Source: DASQMT01 sp963835735 (GTDB lineage Bacteria > Actinomycetota > Thermoleophilia > Solirubrobacterales > Solirubrobacteraceae). Taken from it: a stretch of DNA of 64,000 bases. How positions within the stretch are numbered: the stretch's first letter is position 1; every line of letters starts with the position of its first letter. Below the pieces are notes generated by a model, which worked only from the letters and a program-made list of their open reading frames with translations, was not told the DNA's origin and did no database searches. Shown here one piece after another: positions 17,441 to 26,206 of the stretch. The stretch is from contig CAWIGP010000004.1 of assembly GCA_963835735.1 (NCBI GenBank), forward strand, positions 62,001 to 126,000, written 5' to 3'. A program made the translations under genes and the position numbers.

Positions 17441-17523
17441 GCCTGCTCTTCCCCACAGCTGGTGGTGCTCAAGGAGCCCCGGATGGACGACCGGCCGCAC
17501 CGCGACCGGTCCCGACGGTGAAA

Positions 17524-17553
17524 AACCTATTCAGAACCGGCACATGAGTGCAA
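17524..17553 (-). promoter_or_regulatory. Possible sigma-70-type promoter for the cold-shock gene
   Basis: On the minus strand TTGCAC (17548-17553) and TAGGTT (17524-17529) are separated by 18 bases and lie about 85 bases upstream of the csp start. The -10 match is weak, so this is tentative. Confidence 0.3.
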
Positions 17554-17572
17554 GAGGACGAATGACCAGGTT

Positions 17573-17983
17573 TCAGTCAGTGAGAGCGGCGGCCGCGGCG
17601 GCGATCTCGTCGCGGTCCCCGGGCTGCGGGACCCACGGGAGCCGCAGCGGATCGCCGACGTAGCGCGGGATCACGTGGACGTGGAAGTGGAACACGGTCT
17701 GCCACGCCTCGCGGCCACACGAGTTGAGCAGGTTGACGCCGTCGGCGCCGAGCTTGCGCTTCACGGTCCCGGCGAGCTGCTTGGCGGCCGCCGCGCACGC
17801 CGCGAGGTCCTCGTCGCCGACCTCGAGCAGGTCGGCCGCATGCTCGCGCGGGACCACCAGCAGATGACCGCGCGTGGCCGGGTTGATGTCCATGAACGCG
17901 ATCGTCCGCTCGTCCTCGTGCACGCGCGTCGCGGGGATCTCGCCGGCCACGATCTTGCAGAACAGGCAGTCGGGGTCTTGCAT
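17573..17983 (-). CDS. HIT-family nucleotide hydrolase
   Basis: The 136-residue protein is a histidine-triad enzyme of the HINT type that hydrolyses nucleotide phosphoramidates or related adducts. The triad HFHVHVIP is at about residues 98-105, and the N-terminal zinc-site pair CLFCKIVAGEIPA (Cys 6 and Cys 9) is present. ATG 17983 gives a standard family start (MQDPDCLFC). It is followed leftwards by the cold-shock gene. Confidence 0.93.
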   Translation of the reverse strand: MQDPDCLFCKIVAGEIPATRVHEDERTIAFMDINPATRGHLLVVPREHAADLLEVGDEDLAACAAAAKQLAGTVKRKLGADGVNLLNSCGREAWQTVFHFHVHVIPRYVGDPLRLPWVPQPGDRDEIAAAAAALTD

Positions 17984-18081
17984 GGCCGCACCGTATCGAG
18001 GCTTTCGCCGGGACGAACTTCAACTGCGGCATTGAAGGAGAGGACGGATCGCGGCGGCGCTCACGTGGGGCGCCCTACGAT

Positions 18082-18131
18082 GCCGAACGTCGGTGAGCAC
18101 CCCGTATAGGCCCGGCTCACCGACGTTCGGC
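18082..18131. repeat. Perfect 17-bp inverted repeat between divergent genes
   Basis: The arm gccgaacgtcggtgagc (18082-18098) is an exact reverse complement of 18115-18131, with a 16-base loop. It sits between the divergent HIT and M28 peptidase genes, so it is not placed as a terminator and has no T-tract. It may be an operator, a cruciform or the mark of a small RNA or mobile repeat. Confidence 0.75.
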
Positions 18132-18226
18132 GTCGGCGCGCGAGCGGACCGGCCGATCCTGCACTCCTCAATGCCCGCCGTTCACCCGCGCCGAAGCCGC
18201 CGCCCACGTACTAGCCTCCGGTCTGA

Positions 18227-19474
18227 ATGCCCCGGCCCGACGAGAGCCGCCTGCGCGCCGTGGTGGAGCACCTGCAGGCGATCGACCGGCCGCCCGCGTC
18301 CGCGGGCGAGCGGCGGGCGGCCGAGTGGCTGCGGGACGAGCTCGCAGCCCATGGACTCGCGGCGCGGGTCGAGGAGGAGCCCGCGACCGGCTCGTTCGCC
18401 GTGCCGATCGCGCTCATGTCGGCTGCCGGCGCGGCGGCCGGGCTGAGCCGGCGGGCACGGCCGGCGGCGGCGGTCGCCGGCCTCGCGGCCGCCGCCGGGA
18501 TCGCCGACGACGTGTCGGGCGGGCCGCACCTGTTCCGCCGCCTGCTCCCGCGCCGGACGACCTGGAACGTGGTCGCAGAGGCGGGCGACCCCGACGGGGA
18601 GGAGACCGTCGTGTTCGTCGGACACCACGACGCGGCGCGGGGCGGGCTGGTCTTCCATCCCGGCCCGACGCGCTGGGTCGCCGACGCCTTCCCGGACTGG
18701 TACGCGAAGCAGCAGACCTCGCCGCCGCTGATGCGGATCGTCGTGGCTGGCCCGTTGCTGGCCGGGCTCGGCGCGCTGCTCGGCCGGCGCGGCCTGCGCC
18801 GGCTCGGCGGCTGGATGGCGCTCTCGTCGGTACTGAGCATGGGCGACATCGCCGCGCGCGGGGTCGTGCCCGGCGCCAACGACAACCTCGCCGCCGTCGC
18901 CGTGCTGGTCGAGCTGGCGCGGCTGCTGCGCGACGAGCCGCCCGAGGGCGTGCGGGTGCTGCTGGTCTCGACCGGGAGCGAGGAGTCCTCGATGGAGGGC
19001 ATGCGCGGGTTCGTGGCCCGCCATTCTCCCCGTGCAAGCGGTCGCGCGGCTCGGGACGGTCAGCCGGACGCCGAGCACCGGACCATTCTCCTGCCGCGCG
19101 AGCGGACCCGGTTCGTCGTGCTGGAGTGCATCGGCGGCCCGGAGCCGATCGTGCTCGAGGGCGAGGGGATGCTGCGGATGAACGACTACTCGCACGCGGT
19201 GCGCGATTGGCTCGCGGCGTGCGGTGAGCGCGTCGGCCACCGGCTGCGCCGCGGGCTGCGCACCGGCTTCGCGACCGACGCGCTGATCGCGCACAAGGCC
19301 GGCTACCCGAGCGGCGTGCTCGCCGCGATCGACGAGTACAAGATGGCCCCGAACTACCACTCGCAGCGCGACGTCGCGGCAAACGTGGACTTCGGCACGG
19401 TCGCGGCGTGCGCGGAGGTCTGCCTGGAAGCGGTGCGGTCGCTCAGCCGGCGGCCAGCTCCCGCGCCCGCCTGA
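18227..19474 (+). CDS. M28-family zinc peptidase
   Basis: The 415-residue protein has the di-zinc aminopeptidase fold of family M28. Ligand-like residues are visible in order: GHHDAA (His, Asp), GANDNLAA (bridging Asp), STGSEESS (Glu pair) and a late His in NYHSQRD. A hydrophobic insert of about 45 residues (from about 60) and a second at about 165-205 could associate with the membrane. No signal peptide is visible. ATG 18227. Its last 32 bases overlap the convergent tRNA nucleotidyltransferase-like gene. Substrate unknown. Confidence 0.85.
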   Translation: MPRPDESRLRAVVEHLQAIDRPPASAGERRAAEWLRDELAAHGLAARVEEEPATGSFAVPIALMSAAGAAAGLSRRARPAAAVAGLAAAAGIADDVSGGPHLFRRLLPRRTTWNVVAEAGDPDGEETVVFVGHHDAARGGLVFHPGPTRWVADAFPDWYAKQQTSPPLMRIVVAGPLLAGLGALLGRRGLRRLGGWMALSSVLSMGDIAARGVVPGANDNLAAVAVLVELARLLRDEPPEGVRVLLVSTGSEESSMEGMRGFVARHSPRASGRAARDGQPDAEHRTILLPRERTRFVVLECIGGPEPIVLEGEGMLRMNDYSHAVRDWLAACGERVGHRLRRGLRTGFATDALIAHKAGYPSGVLAAIDEYKMAPNYHSQRDVAANVDFGTVAACAEVCLEAVRSLSRRPAPAPA

Positions 19475-20837
19475 TCGCGTCGTCGCGCGTCACGATCGCG
19501 CCGGCGAAGCGGTCCTCCTCCAGCTGGGCGAGCAGCTGGCCCAGCTCGGGCCCGGGCCGTAGCCCCAGCTCTCGGGCCAGCTCGTCCCCGCGCACGAGCG
19601 GCGGCGGGCGGCCCTCGGCGCGGCGGGCGAGCGCGGGGCCCAACAGCTCGCGCGCCAACTCGACGTGGGCGGCGATCGCGGGCTCGGAGTTGCGGCCGCG
19701 GGTGGCTAGCCGATCGGCCACCGTGAAGACGGTGACCTCGGGGGCAAATGGCTCGGTCGCCTGCAGGTAGCGCCAGACCGCGCGCCGGTCGAGCGGGCGG
19801 TCGTGCACGAGGAAGCCGACGCGCAGGTGGTGCAGGCACAGTGCCGCCACGTAGTCGGCGAGCTTCTCCGACGCCCGCAGCCGCCGCAGCACGCTGCGAG
19901 CCAGCTCCGCGCCTTCGCGGTCGTGGTGCGGGAAGCCCAGGCGCCCGTCCGGCAGCCGCGTCCGCGTCTGCGGCTTGGCCGCGTCATGCAACAGCGCGGC
20001 GATCCTCATCGCGCCGCCGCGCGTGAGCTCGTCGGCGAGCGGCTCGCGCAGCAGCGCCGCCACCGCATCCGCGTACTCGCCGAAGCCTGCGGCCGCCGGG
20101 TCGCGCTCGATCGCCACGACCTGCTCGAGCACCTCGAGCGTGTGGTCGTAGACGTCGAGGTGGTGGAACACGGTCTGCTCGACGCCGCGCAGCGGCGGCA
20201 GCTCGGGCAACACCTGGGCGATGATGCCGTGCGCGTCCATCAGCTCGACGCCGACGCGGACCGAGGGCGAGCAGATCACCTGCTTGAGCTCGCCGAACAC
20301 GCGCTCGGCCGCGACACGCGTCAGGCCCGGCGCGGCGCGGGAGATCGCGGCCGCGGTCGCGGACTCGATCGTCAGGTCGAGCTCGATCGCGATCCGGATC
20401 GCGCGCAGCGCGCGCAGCGGGTCGTCGTCAAGCGCCCCGGGCCCGACCATGCGCAGGCGCCGCGCCTCGAGATCGGCGCGGCCGCCGTGCGGGTCCAGCA
20501 GCTCGCCGCCGGCCAGCGGCTCGGCCATCGCGTTGACGGTGAAATCGCGCGCGGCGAGGTCGGCCAGGATGTCGCCGTCGCGCAGGGTCACGAGGTCGAC
20601 GTGCCAGCTGTGACCCGGGCCGACGACACGCCAGGCGCCGAACGCGCCGGAGAGCTGGAACGCCGCGCCGCCGGTCGCACGCGCGAGCGCCCGTGCCGCC
20701 TCCCGCGGGTCGGCCGGCAGCGCTACGTCGAGATCGGTCGTGGCCCGCCCGAGCAGCCGGTCGCGCACCGCGCCGCCAACGAGCCACGCATCGCGGCCGG
20801 CGAGGATTCGGCGCACGTCCTCCAGCGGCACGGTCAT
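19443..20837 (-). CDS. cca: CCA-adding/poly(A) polymerase-family tRNA nucleotidyltransferase with HD domain
   Basis: The 464-residue protein has a class II nucleotidyltransferase head (about residues 1-130; LVGGAVRDRLLGRATTDLDV carrying the DxD metal motif, DFTVNAMA), the RNA-binding head-to-neck region (DDDPLRALRAIRIA) and an HD domain (HHLDVYDHTL, LLHDAAKPQTR, HHDREGAELA). It probably repairs or adds the 3' CCA of tRNA; a poly(A) or A-adding specificity cannot be excluded. The chosen start is ATG 20837, which overlaps the alr stop by 4 bases; the frame is open upstream to 20915 inside alr. Genes to the left are transcribed in the opposite direction. Confidence 0.88.
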   Translation of the reverse strand: MTVPLEDVRRILAGRDAWLVGGAVRDRLLGRATTDLDVALPADPREAARALARATGGAAFQLSGAFGAWRVVGPGHSWHVDLVTLRDGDILADLAARDFTVNAMAEPLAGGELLDPHGGRADLEARRLRMVGPGALDDDPLRALRAIRIAIELDLTIESATAAAISRAAPGLTRVAAERVFGELKQVICSPSVRVGVELMDAHGIIAQVLPELPPLRGVEQTVFHHLDVYDHTLEVLEQVVAIERDPAAAGFGEYADAVAALLREPLADELTRGGAMRIAALLHDAAKPQTRTRLPDGRLGFPHHDREGAELARSVLRRLRASEKLADYVAALCLHHLRVGFLVHDRPLDRRAVWRYLQATEPFAPEVTVFTVADRLATRGRNSEPAIAAHVELARELLGPALARRAEGRPPPLVRGDELARELGLRPGPELGQLLAQLEEDRFAGAIVTRDDAIRRARELAAG

Positions 20838-21931
20838 CGCACGTACTCGCGCGGGACGCGCGGGCCGATCCCGCACGTGATCTCGTAGTTGATCGTCCCC
20901 AGGCGCCGCGCCCACTCCTCGGCGAGCACGCGCTCGCCGCCCTGCGCGCCGATCAGCACGACCTCGGCGCCGCGGCCGGGCGGTTCGGGCCCGAGGTCGA
21001 CCGTGAGGTTGTCCATCGAGATCGTGCCCACAACGGGCACCCGGCGGCCGTCGACGAGCGCGTCACAGTTGTTGCTCAGCGCGCGGCGGACGCCGTCGCC
21101 GTAGCCGATCGGGACGGTACCGATCCACGTGCGCCGATCGGCCACGAAGCGGCGCCCATAGCCCGCGCTCTCGCCCGGCGCGATCGGCTTGACCTCGGCC
21201 AGGTAGGAGCGCAGCTCGAGCGCCGGCGTCAGCCCGTGCTCCACCGGGTCGACGCCGAACGGGTCCATCCCGTACACCGCGATCCCGCAGCGGACCATGC
21301 CGAGGCGCGACTCGGGGATCCCGAGCGTCGCGGCGGAGTTTGCGGCGTGCAGCAGCAGTCCGGGCTCGCCCGCGCGCAGCGGCTCGACCCACGCGAGGAA
21401 CCGCGCGAGCTGCTCACGTGCGAACGCGGGATCGTCGTCGGCGGTCGCGAAGTGCGTCATCAGGCCCGCGAGCCGCAGCCGCGGCGCCGCGGCGACGGCG
21501 GCCGCGGCCCGCGTCGCCTCCGCGGCATCGCGGGTGCCGAGACGCCCCATGCCGGTGTCGAGCTTGACGTGGACGCCCGCGCCGTCGGCGTCCGGATGCG
21601 CCGCGAGCGCGGCGACCTGCTCCTCGCGCCAGGCCACGACGTCGGCGCGCGCCCGCAGCGCGGCGGTCAGCTCGTCCTCGCTCAGCGCGCCCATGACCAG
21701 CAGCGGCCCCTCGATCCCGGCGGCGCGCAGGGTCACCGCCTCATCCGCGGTCGCGACCGCGAGCCAAGGCGCCCCGCCGGCCTGCGCCGCACGCGCGGCC
21801 GGCACGGCGCCGTGGCCGTACCCGTCCGCCTTCACGACGGCGCACAGCGCAGCCGGCGCCGCGACGCGCGCCAGCTCGGCGCAGTTGCGCGCGACCGCCC
21901 CCAGGTCGACCCGGGCGAGCGCCCGCTGCAT
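20834..21931 (-). CDS. alr: Alanine racemase
   Basis: The 365-residue PLP enzyme makes D-alanine for peptidoglycan. The Schiff-base lysine lies in VVKADGYGHGA (about residues 33-43), the catalytic Tyr in SAGYGRRF, and GTISMDNLTVDLG is the family's C-terminal signature. Length is standard. It follows the CBS gene with no gap (start 21931, previous end 21932) and overlaps the cca start, so cbs-alr-cca is one leftward operon. Confidence 0.96.
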   Translation of the reverse strand: MQRALARVDLGAVARNCAELARVAAPAALCAVVKADGYGHGAVPAARAAQAGGAPWLAVATADEAVTLRAAGIEGPLLVMGALSEDELTAALRARADVVAWREEQVAALAAHPDADGAGVHVKLDTGMGRLGTRDAAEATRAAAAVAAAPRLRLAGLMTHFATADDDPAFAREQLARFLAWVEPLRAGEPGLLLHAANSAATLGIPESRLGMVRCGIAVYGMDPFGVDPVEHGLTPALELRSYLAEVKPIAPGESAGYGRRFVADRRTWIGTVPIGYGDGVRRALSNNCDALVDGRRVPVVGTISMDNLTVDLGPEPPGRGAEVVLIGAQGGERVLAEEWARRLGTINYEITCGIGPRVPREYVR

Positions 21932-22393
21932 CTACTCGCGGGTCAGGGCGTCGAGCACGTCGACTCGGGTGACGACACCCACGAGCCGGCCGTGCTCGAC
22001 GACCGGCAGCCGGTTGTGCTTGGAGCGGGCGATCTCGTGCGCCGCGTCGCGCACGGGCGCGCTCGCCTCGATCGTCAACGGGTCCTCGGTCATCAGGTCG
22101 CGCGCGAGCGCCGCAGTCGCCTTGCGCAGCCTTCCCTCGAAGTGGCTCAGCGGCTCGAGGAACACGAGCCCGCCGAACATCTCGAAATAGTGCGGCAGGT
22201 GCAGGTCGGCGTCCTCGCCGGTCATCACCAGGTCGGCCTCGGTGATGATCCCGACCGGGCGCCCGCCGGAGTTGACCACCGGGATGCCGGGCAGCTCGTT
22301 CTCGCGCAGCGTACGCAGCACCGCCTCGATCGTGTCGTCGGGGGAGACGGTCGGCGTGCCGATCTCCATGATGTCGGCAACGTTCAATGCCAT
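21932..22393 (-). CDS. CBS-pair protein
   Basis: The 153-residue protein is a stand-alone CBS pair: CBS1 about residues 5-60 (VSPDDTIEAVLRTLRENELP, VGIITEADLV) and CBS2 about 95-150 (RDLMTEDPLTIEA, HNRLPVVEHGRLVGVVTRVD). An insert of about 35 residues between the two (PHYFEMFGGLVFLEPLSHFE) is helical. It probably senses adenosine nucleotides. It lies between nnr and alr in a leftward operon and is unrelated in detail to the CBS protein at 1554-1982. Confidence 0.85.
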   Translation of the reverse strand: MALNVADIMEIGTPTVSPDDTIEAVLRTLRENELPGIPVVNSGGRPVGIITEADLVMTGEDADLHLPHYFEMFGGLVFLEPLSHFEGRLRKATAALARDLMTEDPLTIEASAPVRDAAHEIARSKHNRLPVVEHGRLVGVVTRVDVLDALTRE

Positions 22394-22406
22394 ACGCGCC
22401 GCAATC

Positions 22407-23918
22407 CTACGCGGCGAGCGCCGCGGGCAGAGCCGCGATCACGTCGGATGCGATCACCCCGTCGGGCCCGTGCGGGGCGGCGGCGAGGCGGCCCGCGCGC
22501 ACGTGCGCGTAGACGGCGGCGCAGGCGGCGTGAGCGTGCGAGAGCCCGCGCGCCAGCAGCGCTCCGGTCAGGCCGGCGAGCACGTCGCCGGTGCCGGCTG
22601 TGGCCAGCCCCGGCGCACCGCCGGGCGAGACCGCGACGCGGCCGGACGGCGCGGCGACCAGCGTGTCGTCGCCCTTGAGCACGACGATCGCCTGCGCGCG
22701 CGCTGCCGCGCTGCGCGCGTGCGCGAGCCGCCCGCGATCGATCTCTGCGGAGTCGAGCTCCAGCAGCCGCCCCAGCTCGCCCGCGTGCGGCGTGAGGACG
22801 GTCGGCCAGCGGCGCTGGCGCAGCAGCTCCAGCCGCCCGGCCAGCGCGTTGAGCCCGTCGGCGTCGACGACGAGCGGGACGTCGATCCGCTGGACGAGCT
22901 CGCGGGCGAGGTCCTGTGCGCCCGGCGACTTGCCGAGCCCGGGGCCGAGCACGACCGCGTCCGCCCGTCCCACGGCCTTCACCGCGGGCTCGAGCGCCTC
23001 CCCCGACAGCGCGCCCCCGTCTCCGGGTAGCCCCATGAACATCGCCTCGAGCAGGCGGACGGCGAACGACAGCTCGAGGCTCTCAGGCGCCGCGACCGTG
23101 ACGTAGCCGGCCCCGGCGCGCGTCGCCGCCAGCGCGGCCATCGTCGGCGCGCCGGTGAGCCCGCGCGAGCCGCCGACCACGACGACGTTGCCGGAGCTGA
23201 ACTTCGTCGATGCGGCGCCGCGCCCCGGAAGGCCGCGCAGCACGTTCGGCACGATCAGCCCGGCGTCCGCCTCGCCGGGCGCGCCCGACGGGATCCCGAT
23301 GTCGACGACTGTGACCTCGCCCGCGTGCGCCTTGCCCGGCGCGATCCACAGTCCCGGCTTGGCGGCGTGGAACGTGGCGGTCGCGACGGCGCGCACGGCG
23401 ACGCCGGCGACCTCGCCGGTGCTCGCGTCGACGCCGCTCGGGATGTCCGCCGCGATCGTCCTGCCCGCGGCGGCGTTCAGGTCTTCGATCACGGCCGCGA
23501 ACGGCGCCCGCGGCGCTCCGGTCGTGCCGGTCCCGAGCAGCGCGTCGACCAGCCCGCTCGCGCCGTCGAGCCGCGAGGCGTCGTAGCGCACGGGTGCTGC
23601 GCCGGGCAGCCGCCCGAGCTGCGCGCCGGCGTCCTGGCTCAGCTCGTCGGGCTCCCACAGGCGCAGCACGTCGACCTCGCGCCCGCCGGCGCGCAGCCGG
23701 CGCGCGGCGACGAGCCCGTCGCCGCCGTTGTTGCCCTTCCCGCAGACGACTGCGATCCGGCCGGACGGCACCTGCTCGGCGATCACGCGCGCGAGCCCCT
23801 CCCCCGCCCGCTCCATGAGGTCGAGCGAAGGGATCCCGCGCGTCTCGATCGCCCACCGGTCGGTCGCCCGCATCAGCTCGGCGTCGAGCAGCGGTTCGAG
23901 CCAGCGCGGGCGGCTCAT
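22407..23918 (-). CDS. nnr: Bifunctional NAD(P)HX epimerase/dehydratase
   Basis: The 503-residue protein repairs hydrated NAD(P)H. The N-terminal YjeF_N epimerase domain (about 1-210) has VVCGKGNNGGDGLVAARRL; the C-terminal ADP/ATP-dependent dehydratase domain (about 225-500) has VVGGSRGLTGAPTMA and the GTGDVLAGLTGALLARG nucleotide/catalytic loop with its Asp. Both motifs are intact. The start overlaps the acpS stop by 4 bases, so acpS-nnr are coupled. Confidence 0.94.
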   Translation of the reverse strand: MSRPRWLEPLLDAELMRATDRWAIETRGIPSLDLMERAGEGLARVIAEQVPSGRIAVVCGKGNNGGDGLVAARRLRAGGREVDVLRLWEPDELSQDAGAQLGRLPGAAPVRYDASRLDGASGLVDALLGTGTTGAPRAPFAAVIEDLNAAAGRTIAADIPSGVDASTGEVAGVAVRAVATATFHAAKPGLWIAPGKAHAGEVTVVDIGIPSGAPGEADAGLIVPNVLRGLPGRGAASTKFSSGNVVVVGGSRGLTGAPTMAALAATRAGAGYVTVAAPESLELSFAVRLLEAMFMGLPGDGGALSGEALEPAVKAVGRADAVVLGPGLGKSPGAQDLARELVQRIDVPLVVDADGLNALAGRLELLRQRRWPTVLTPHAGELGRLLELDSAEIDRGRLAHARSAAARAQAIVVLKGDDTLVAAPSGRVAVSPGGAPGLATAGTGDVLAGLTGALLARGLSHAHAACAAVYAHVRAGRLAAAPHGPDGVIASDVIAALPAALAA

Positions 23919-24271
23919 CGCAGCATCGCCACGGCGCCCGCCATGCCCTCGGAGTGCGTGAGCGAGATCTCGACCTCGACGCCGAGTTCGTCCGCACGTG
24001 TGCGCGCACGGCCCGAGAGGCGCACGGCCGGCGCGCGGTCGCCGCCGCCCAGCACCTCCACGTCGTGCCAGTCGCCGTCGGTCAGGGCGAGCGCCTTCGC
24101 GACAGCTTCCTTCGCGCAGAAACGCACCGCGAGGTGCCGTGCGGGCTCGCCGCGCTCGGCCGCGAACGCGCGCTCGCCGGCCGTGAACAGGCGCTCGGCG
24201 AGCCGCGGGCGACGCTCAAGCGCCCGCGCCAGGCGGTCGATCTCCAATAGATCCAGGCCGACGCCGGTCAC
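23915..24271 (-). CDS. acpS: Holo-[acyl-carrier-protein] synthase
   Basis: The 118-residue protein transfers 4'-phosphopantetheine to acyl carrier protein. The conserved GLDLLEIDR motif (metal Asp, about residues 5-13) and RFCAKEAVAKAL (about 50-61, Glu and Lys of the active site) are intact, as is the C-terminal SLTHSEGMAGAVAM. It heads the leftward operon acpS-nnr-cbs-alr-cca. Confidence 0.94.
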   Translation of the reverse strand: MTGVGLDLLEIDRLARALERRPRLAERLFTAGERAFAAERGEPARHLAVRFCAKEAVAKALALTDGDWHDVEVLGGGDRAPAVRLSGRARTRADELGVEVEISLTHSEGMAGAVAMLR

Positions 24272-24361
24272 CGGTGCGGCAGGCTATAGAACGGCGGCGC
24301 GAGGCCGGAAGCCGACGGTTGCCCGAACGTGACGACAGGCTGTCCATTCGTCCATTGCGGG

Positions 24362-24390
24362 TTGACCGTCTAATGGTTGATCGATACATG
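24362..24390 (+). promoter_or_regulatory. Probable promoter of the histidine kinase gene
   Basis: TTGACC (24362-24367) and TACATG (24385-24390) are 17 bases apart, close to the vegetative sigma consensus, and lie about 90 bases before the kinase ATG. The leader also holds the imperfect inverted repeat gtcgaacggatttcgac. Confidence 0.5.
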
Positions 24391-24482
24391 TAGCGTCCGG
24401 TGGATTCCCCACCGACCTGAGATCTCCCCCGCGTCGAACGGATTTCGACGGCTCAGGTAGACCGACAAGGACGACCAACAGC

Positions 24483-25328
24483 ATGGATACAGCTGAGCGC
24501 GGCGCGTTTGAGGATGGCACCCGGAAGGAACCGGGCGGCCGGCGTCGGCGACCCGATTTACACCACTCCCCGTCGCGCCAGGCGCTCGAAGGCGAGGTCG
24601 TGCGCCTGTCCGGGCGCGTCGAGCAGCTCGAGCAGGAGCTCGAGGACGCGCGCGCCCAGACGGCCAAGCTCGAGCGCTTCGCGGCGATGGCCGCGCACGA
24701 GGTGCTCAAGCCGCTCGTCATGACCGAGGCGTTCGCGACGATGATCGCCGAGCGCGGCGGCCACGGGCTCGACCTCGAGACGCGCCGCGACGTCGACACG
24801 CTGATCCGCATCTCCTCGCGCATGCGCCTGCTGGTCGAGGCGATGCTGATGGACGCCCGCCCGGACCGGGAGCCGTCGACGCCCGAGGCGGTCGATCTCT
24901 CGAAGGTGCTGAACGACTGCGTCGAGATGCTCGGCGCCGAGATCCGCGCGCGCGAGATCACGGTCGACGTCGACGACATGCCGGTCGTCCCGGGCGACGA
25001 GGCGCTGCTGACCGGCGTGTTCGGCAACCTGCTGTCGAACGCGATCCAGTACGGCCCGCGCGAGGGCTCCGAGATCAAGGTCTCGGCGGCGCGCTCCGAG
25101 GCGGGCTGGACGTTCAGCGTGGAGAGCCCAGGCCCGGCGATCCCCGAGATCGACCGGCAGCGCATCTTCGAGCCGTGGCAGCGAGGCTGGGGCGAGCGCC
25201 GCTCCCGCGGTGTCGGCCTCGGTCTCGCGATCGTGCGCCAGGTGGTCGAGCGTCACGGCGGCCAGGTGGGCGTCACGTCGCCGTCGAACGAAGCCGCGAA
25301 CCGCTTCTTCTTCACCCTGCCGGCCTGA
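24483..25328 (+). CDS. Soluble sensor histidine kinase
   Basis: The 281-residue protein has a basic N-terminus, a coiled coil (about residues 34-65, LEGEVVRLSGRVEQLEQELE), a HisKA domain with phospho-acceptor His in MAAHEVLKPLVM (about 76-87) and a HATPase_c domain with the N-box LLSNAIQYGPR, and G boxes around RGVGLGLAIVRQV. No membrane helix or PAS/HAMP domain is seen, so signals are likely cytosolic or via partners. It is convergent with the NarL-type response regulator, its probable partner (inference). Confidence 0.92.
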   Translation: MDTAERGAFEDGTRKEPGGRRRRPDLHHSPSRQALEGEVVRLSGRVEQLEQELEDARAQTAKLERFAAMAAHEVLKPLVMTEAFATMIAERGGHGLDLETRRDVDTLIRISSRMRLLVEAMLMDARPDREPSTPEAVDLSKVLNDCVEMLGAEIRAREITVDVDDMPVVPGDEALLTGVFGNLLSNAIQYGPREGSEIKVSAARSEAGWTFSVESPGPAIPEIDRQRIFEPWQRGWGERRSRGVGLGLAIVRQVVERHGGQVGVTSPSNEAANRFFFTLPA

Positions 25329-25340
25329 CGCCGGCGCGCG

Positions 25341-26039
25341 TCAGTCGGCCGGTCCGGAGCGCATGCGCTCCGCGACCGCGACTGCCTCGTCGCGCGAGCG
25401 CGCGTCGAGCTTGCGCAGGATGTTCTTGACGTGTGAGCGCACCGTCTCGGTCGACAGGACCAGCGTCTCGGCGATCTGGTCCGTCGTCCGGCTCTCGGCC
25501 AGCAGGTCGATGACCTCCCACTCGCGCGGGGTGAGCGGCGACTTCACAGGGCGCATGCCGCGCGGGCCCTCGGGTGCGCGCCGCAGCTGCTCGACGAGCC
25601 GCATGCTCAGCTTGCGCGAGATTGCGGCCTCGCCGCCGAGCGCGCCCTGCAGCGCCCGCGGCAGGACGTCGATGTCCACGTCCTTGGCGAGGAAGCCGGA
25701 CGCACCGGCGCGCAGGCCGAGCAGCCCGATCTCGTCGTCGTCGGCGGTCGTCAGGATCACGACGACCTGATCCGGGTTCTCCTTGACGATCCGCCGCGTC
25801 GCGGCGATCCCGTCGAGCTCCGGCATCACCACGTCCATCAGGACGACGTCCGGCCGGTAGTGGCGCGTCAGCTCGACCGCCTGGCGCCCGTTGTGCGCCT
25901 CGGCGATCACGATCACGCCGGCGCGCTGCAGCGACTCCTTGATCATCTTGCGGGCGAACGGGTCGTCGTCCGCGATGATCGCGCGCGGCGGCGCGTCGCC
26001 GCTCTCCTCCTCGTCACCTGAGCCGGCCGGGGGATCCAC
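25341..26039 (-). CDS. NarL/LuxR-family response regulator
   Basis: The 232-residue protein has an N-terminal receiver (about residues 17-135) with acidic pair ADDDP, phospho-acceptor Asp in VVLMDVVMPELDG, and Thr and Lys in ILTTADD and LAKDVD, so it is phosphorylatable. The C-terminal LuxR HTH (about 165-225) reads LTPREWEVIDLLAESRTTDQ then ETVRSHVKNILRKL. GTG 26039 is used; TTG 26048 is an alternative. It lies convergent with the kinase and divergent from the 26207 operon, which it may control (inference). Confidence 0.92.
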   Translation of the reverse strand: MDPPAGSGDEEESGDAPPRAIIADDDPFARKMIKESLQRAGVIVIAEAHNGRQAVELTRHYRPDVVLMDVVMPELDGIAATRRIVKENPDQVVVILTTADDDEIGLLGLRAGASGFLAKDVDIDVLPRALQGALGGEAAISRKLSMRLVEQLRRAPEGPRGMRPVKSPLTPREWEVIDLLAESRTTDQIAETLVLSTETVRSHVKNILRKLDARSRDEAVAVAERMRSGPAD

Positions 26040-26098
26040 GCGGCCCAAACTAGCCGATCGCGGGTGATCTTTCTGCCCTGGACGTTCGTCCAGGTACT

Positions 26099-26149
26099 CC
26101 CCCGCGGCTCCCCCGTCGGCTCCCCCCTACGAAGGTACAGAGTTCCCCC
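26099..26149. promoter_or_regulatory. Helically phased C-tracts in a divergent promoter region
   Basis: C5-C6 tracts begin at 26099, 26110, 26122 and 26145, spaced 11, 12 and 23 bases, so they lie on roughly the same face of the helix. On the other strand they make four G-tracts able to form a G-quadruplex. A small inverted repeat (ctggac-gttc-gtccag) precedes them at about 26079. The site lies between the divergent response regulator and the 26207 operon; it may be an operator (inference). Confidence 0.45.
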
Positions 26150-26206
26150 GGGGCAGGCAGGGGATTCACCTTCCCGCATCGACGGTCCGCGGAGAAGCTG
26201 GGACTC

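Noticed and set aside
20693..22678. Long open frame (661 codons) on the plus strand opposite alr, CBS and cca genes
   Set aside because: Same reason: antisense of genes with clear motifs and no family signature of its own.
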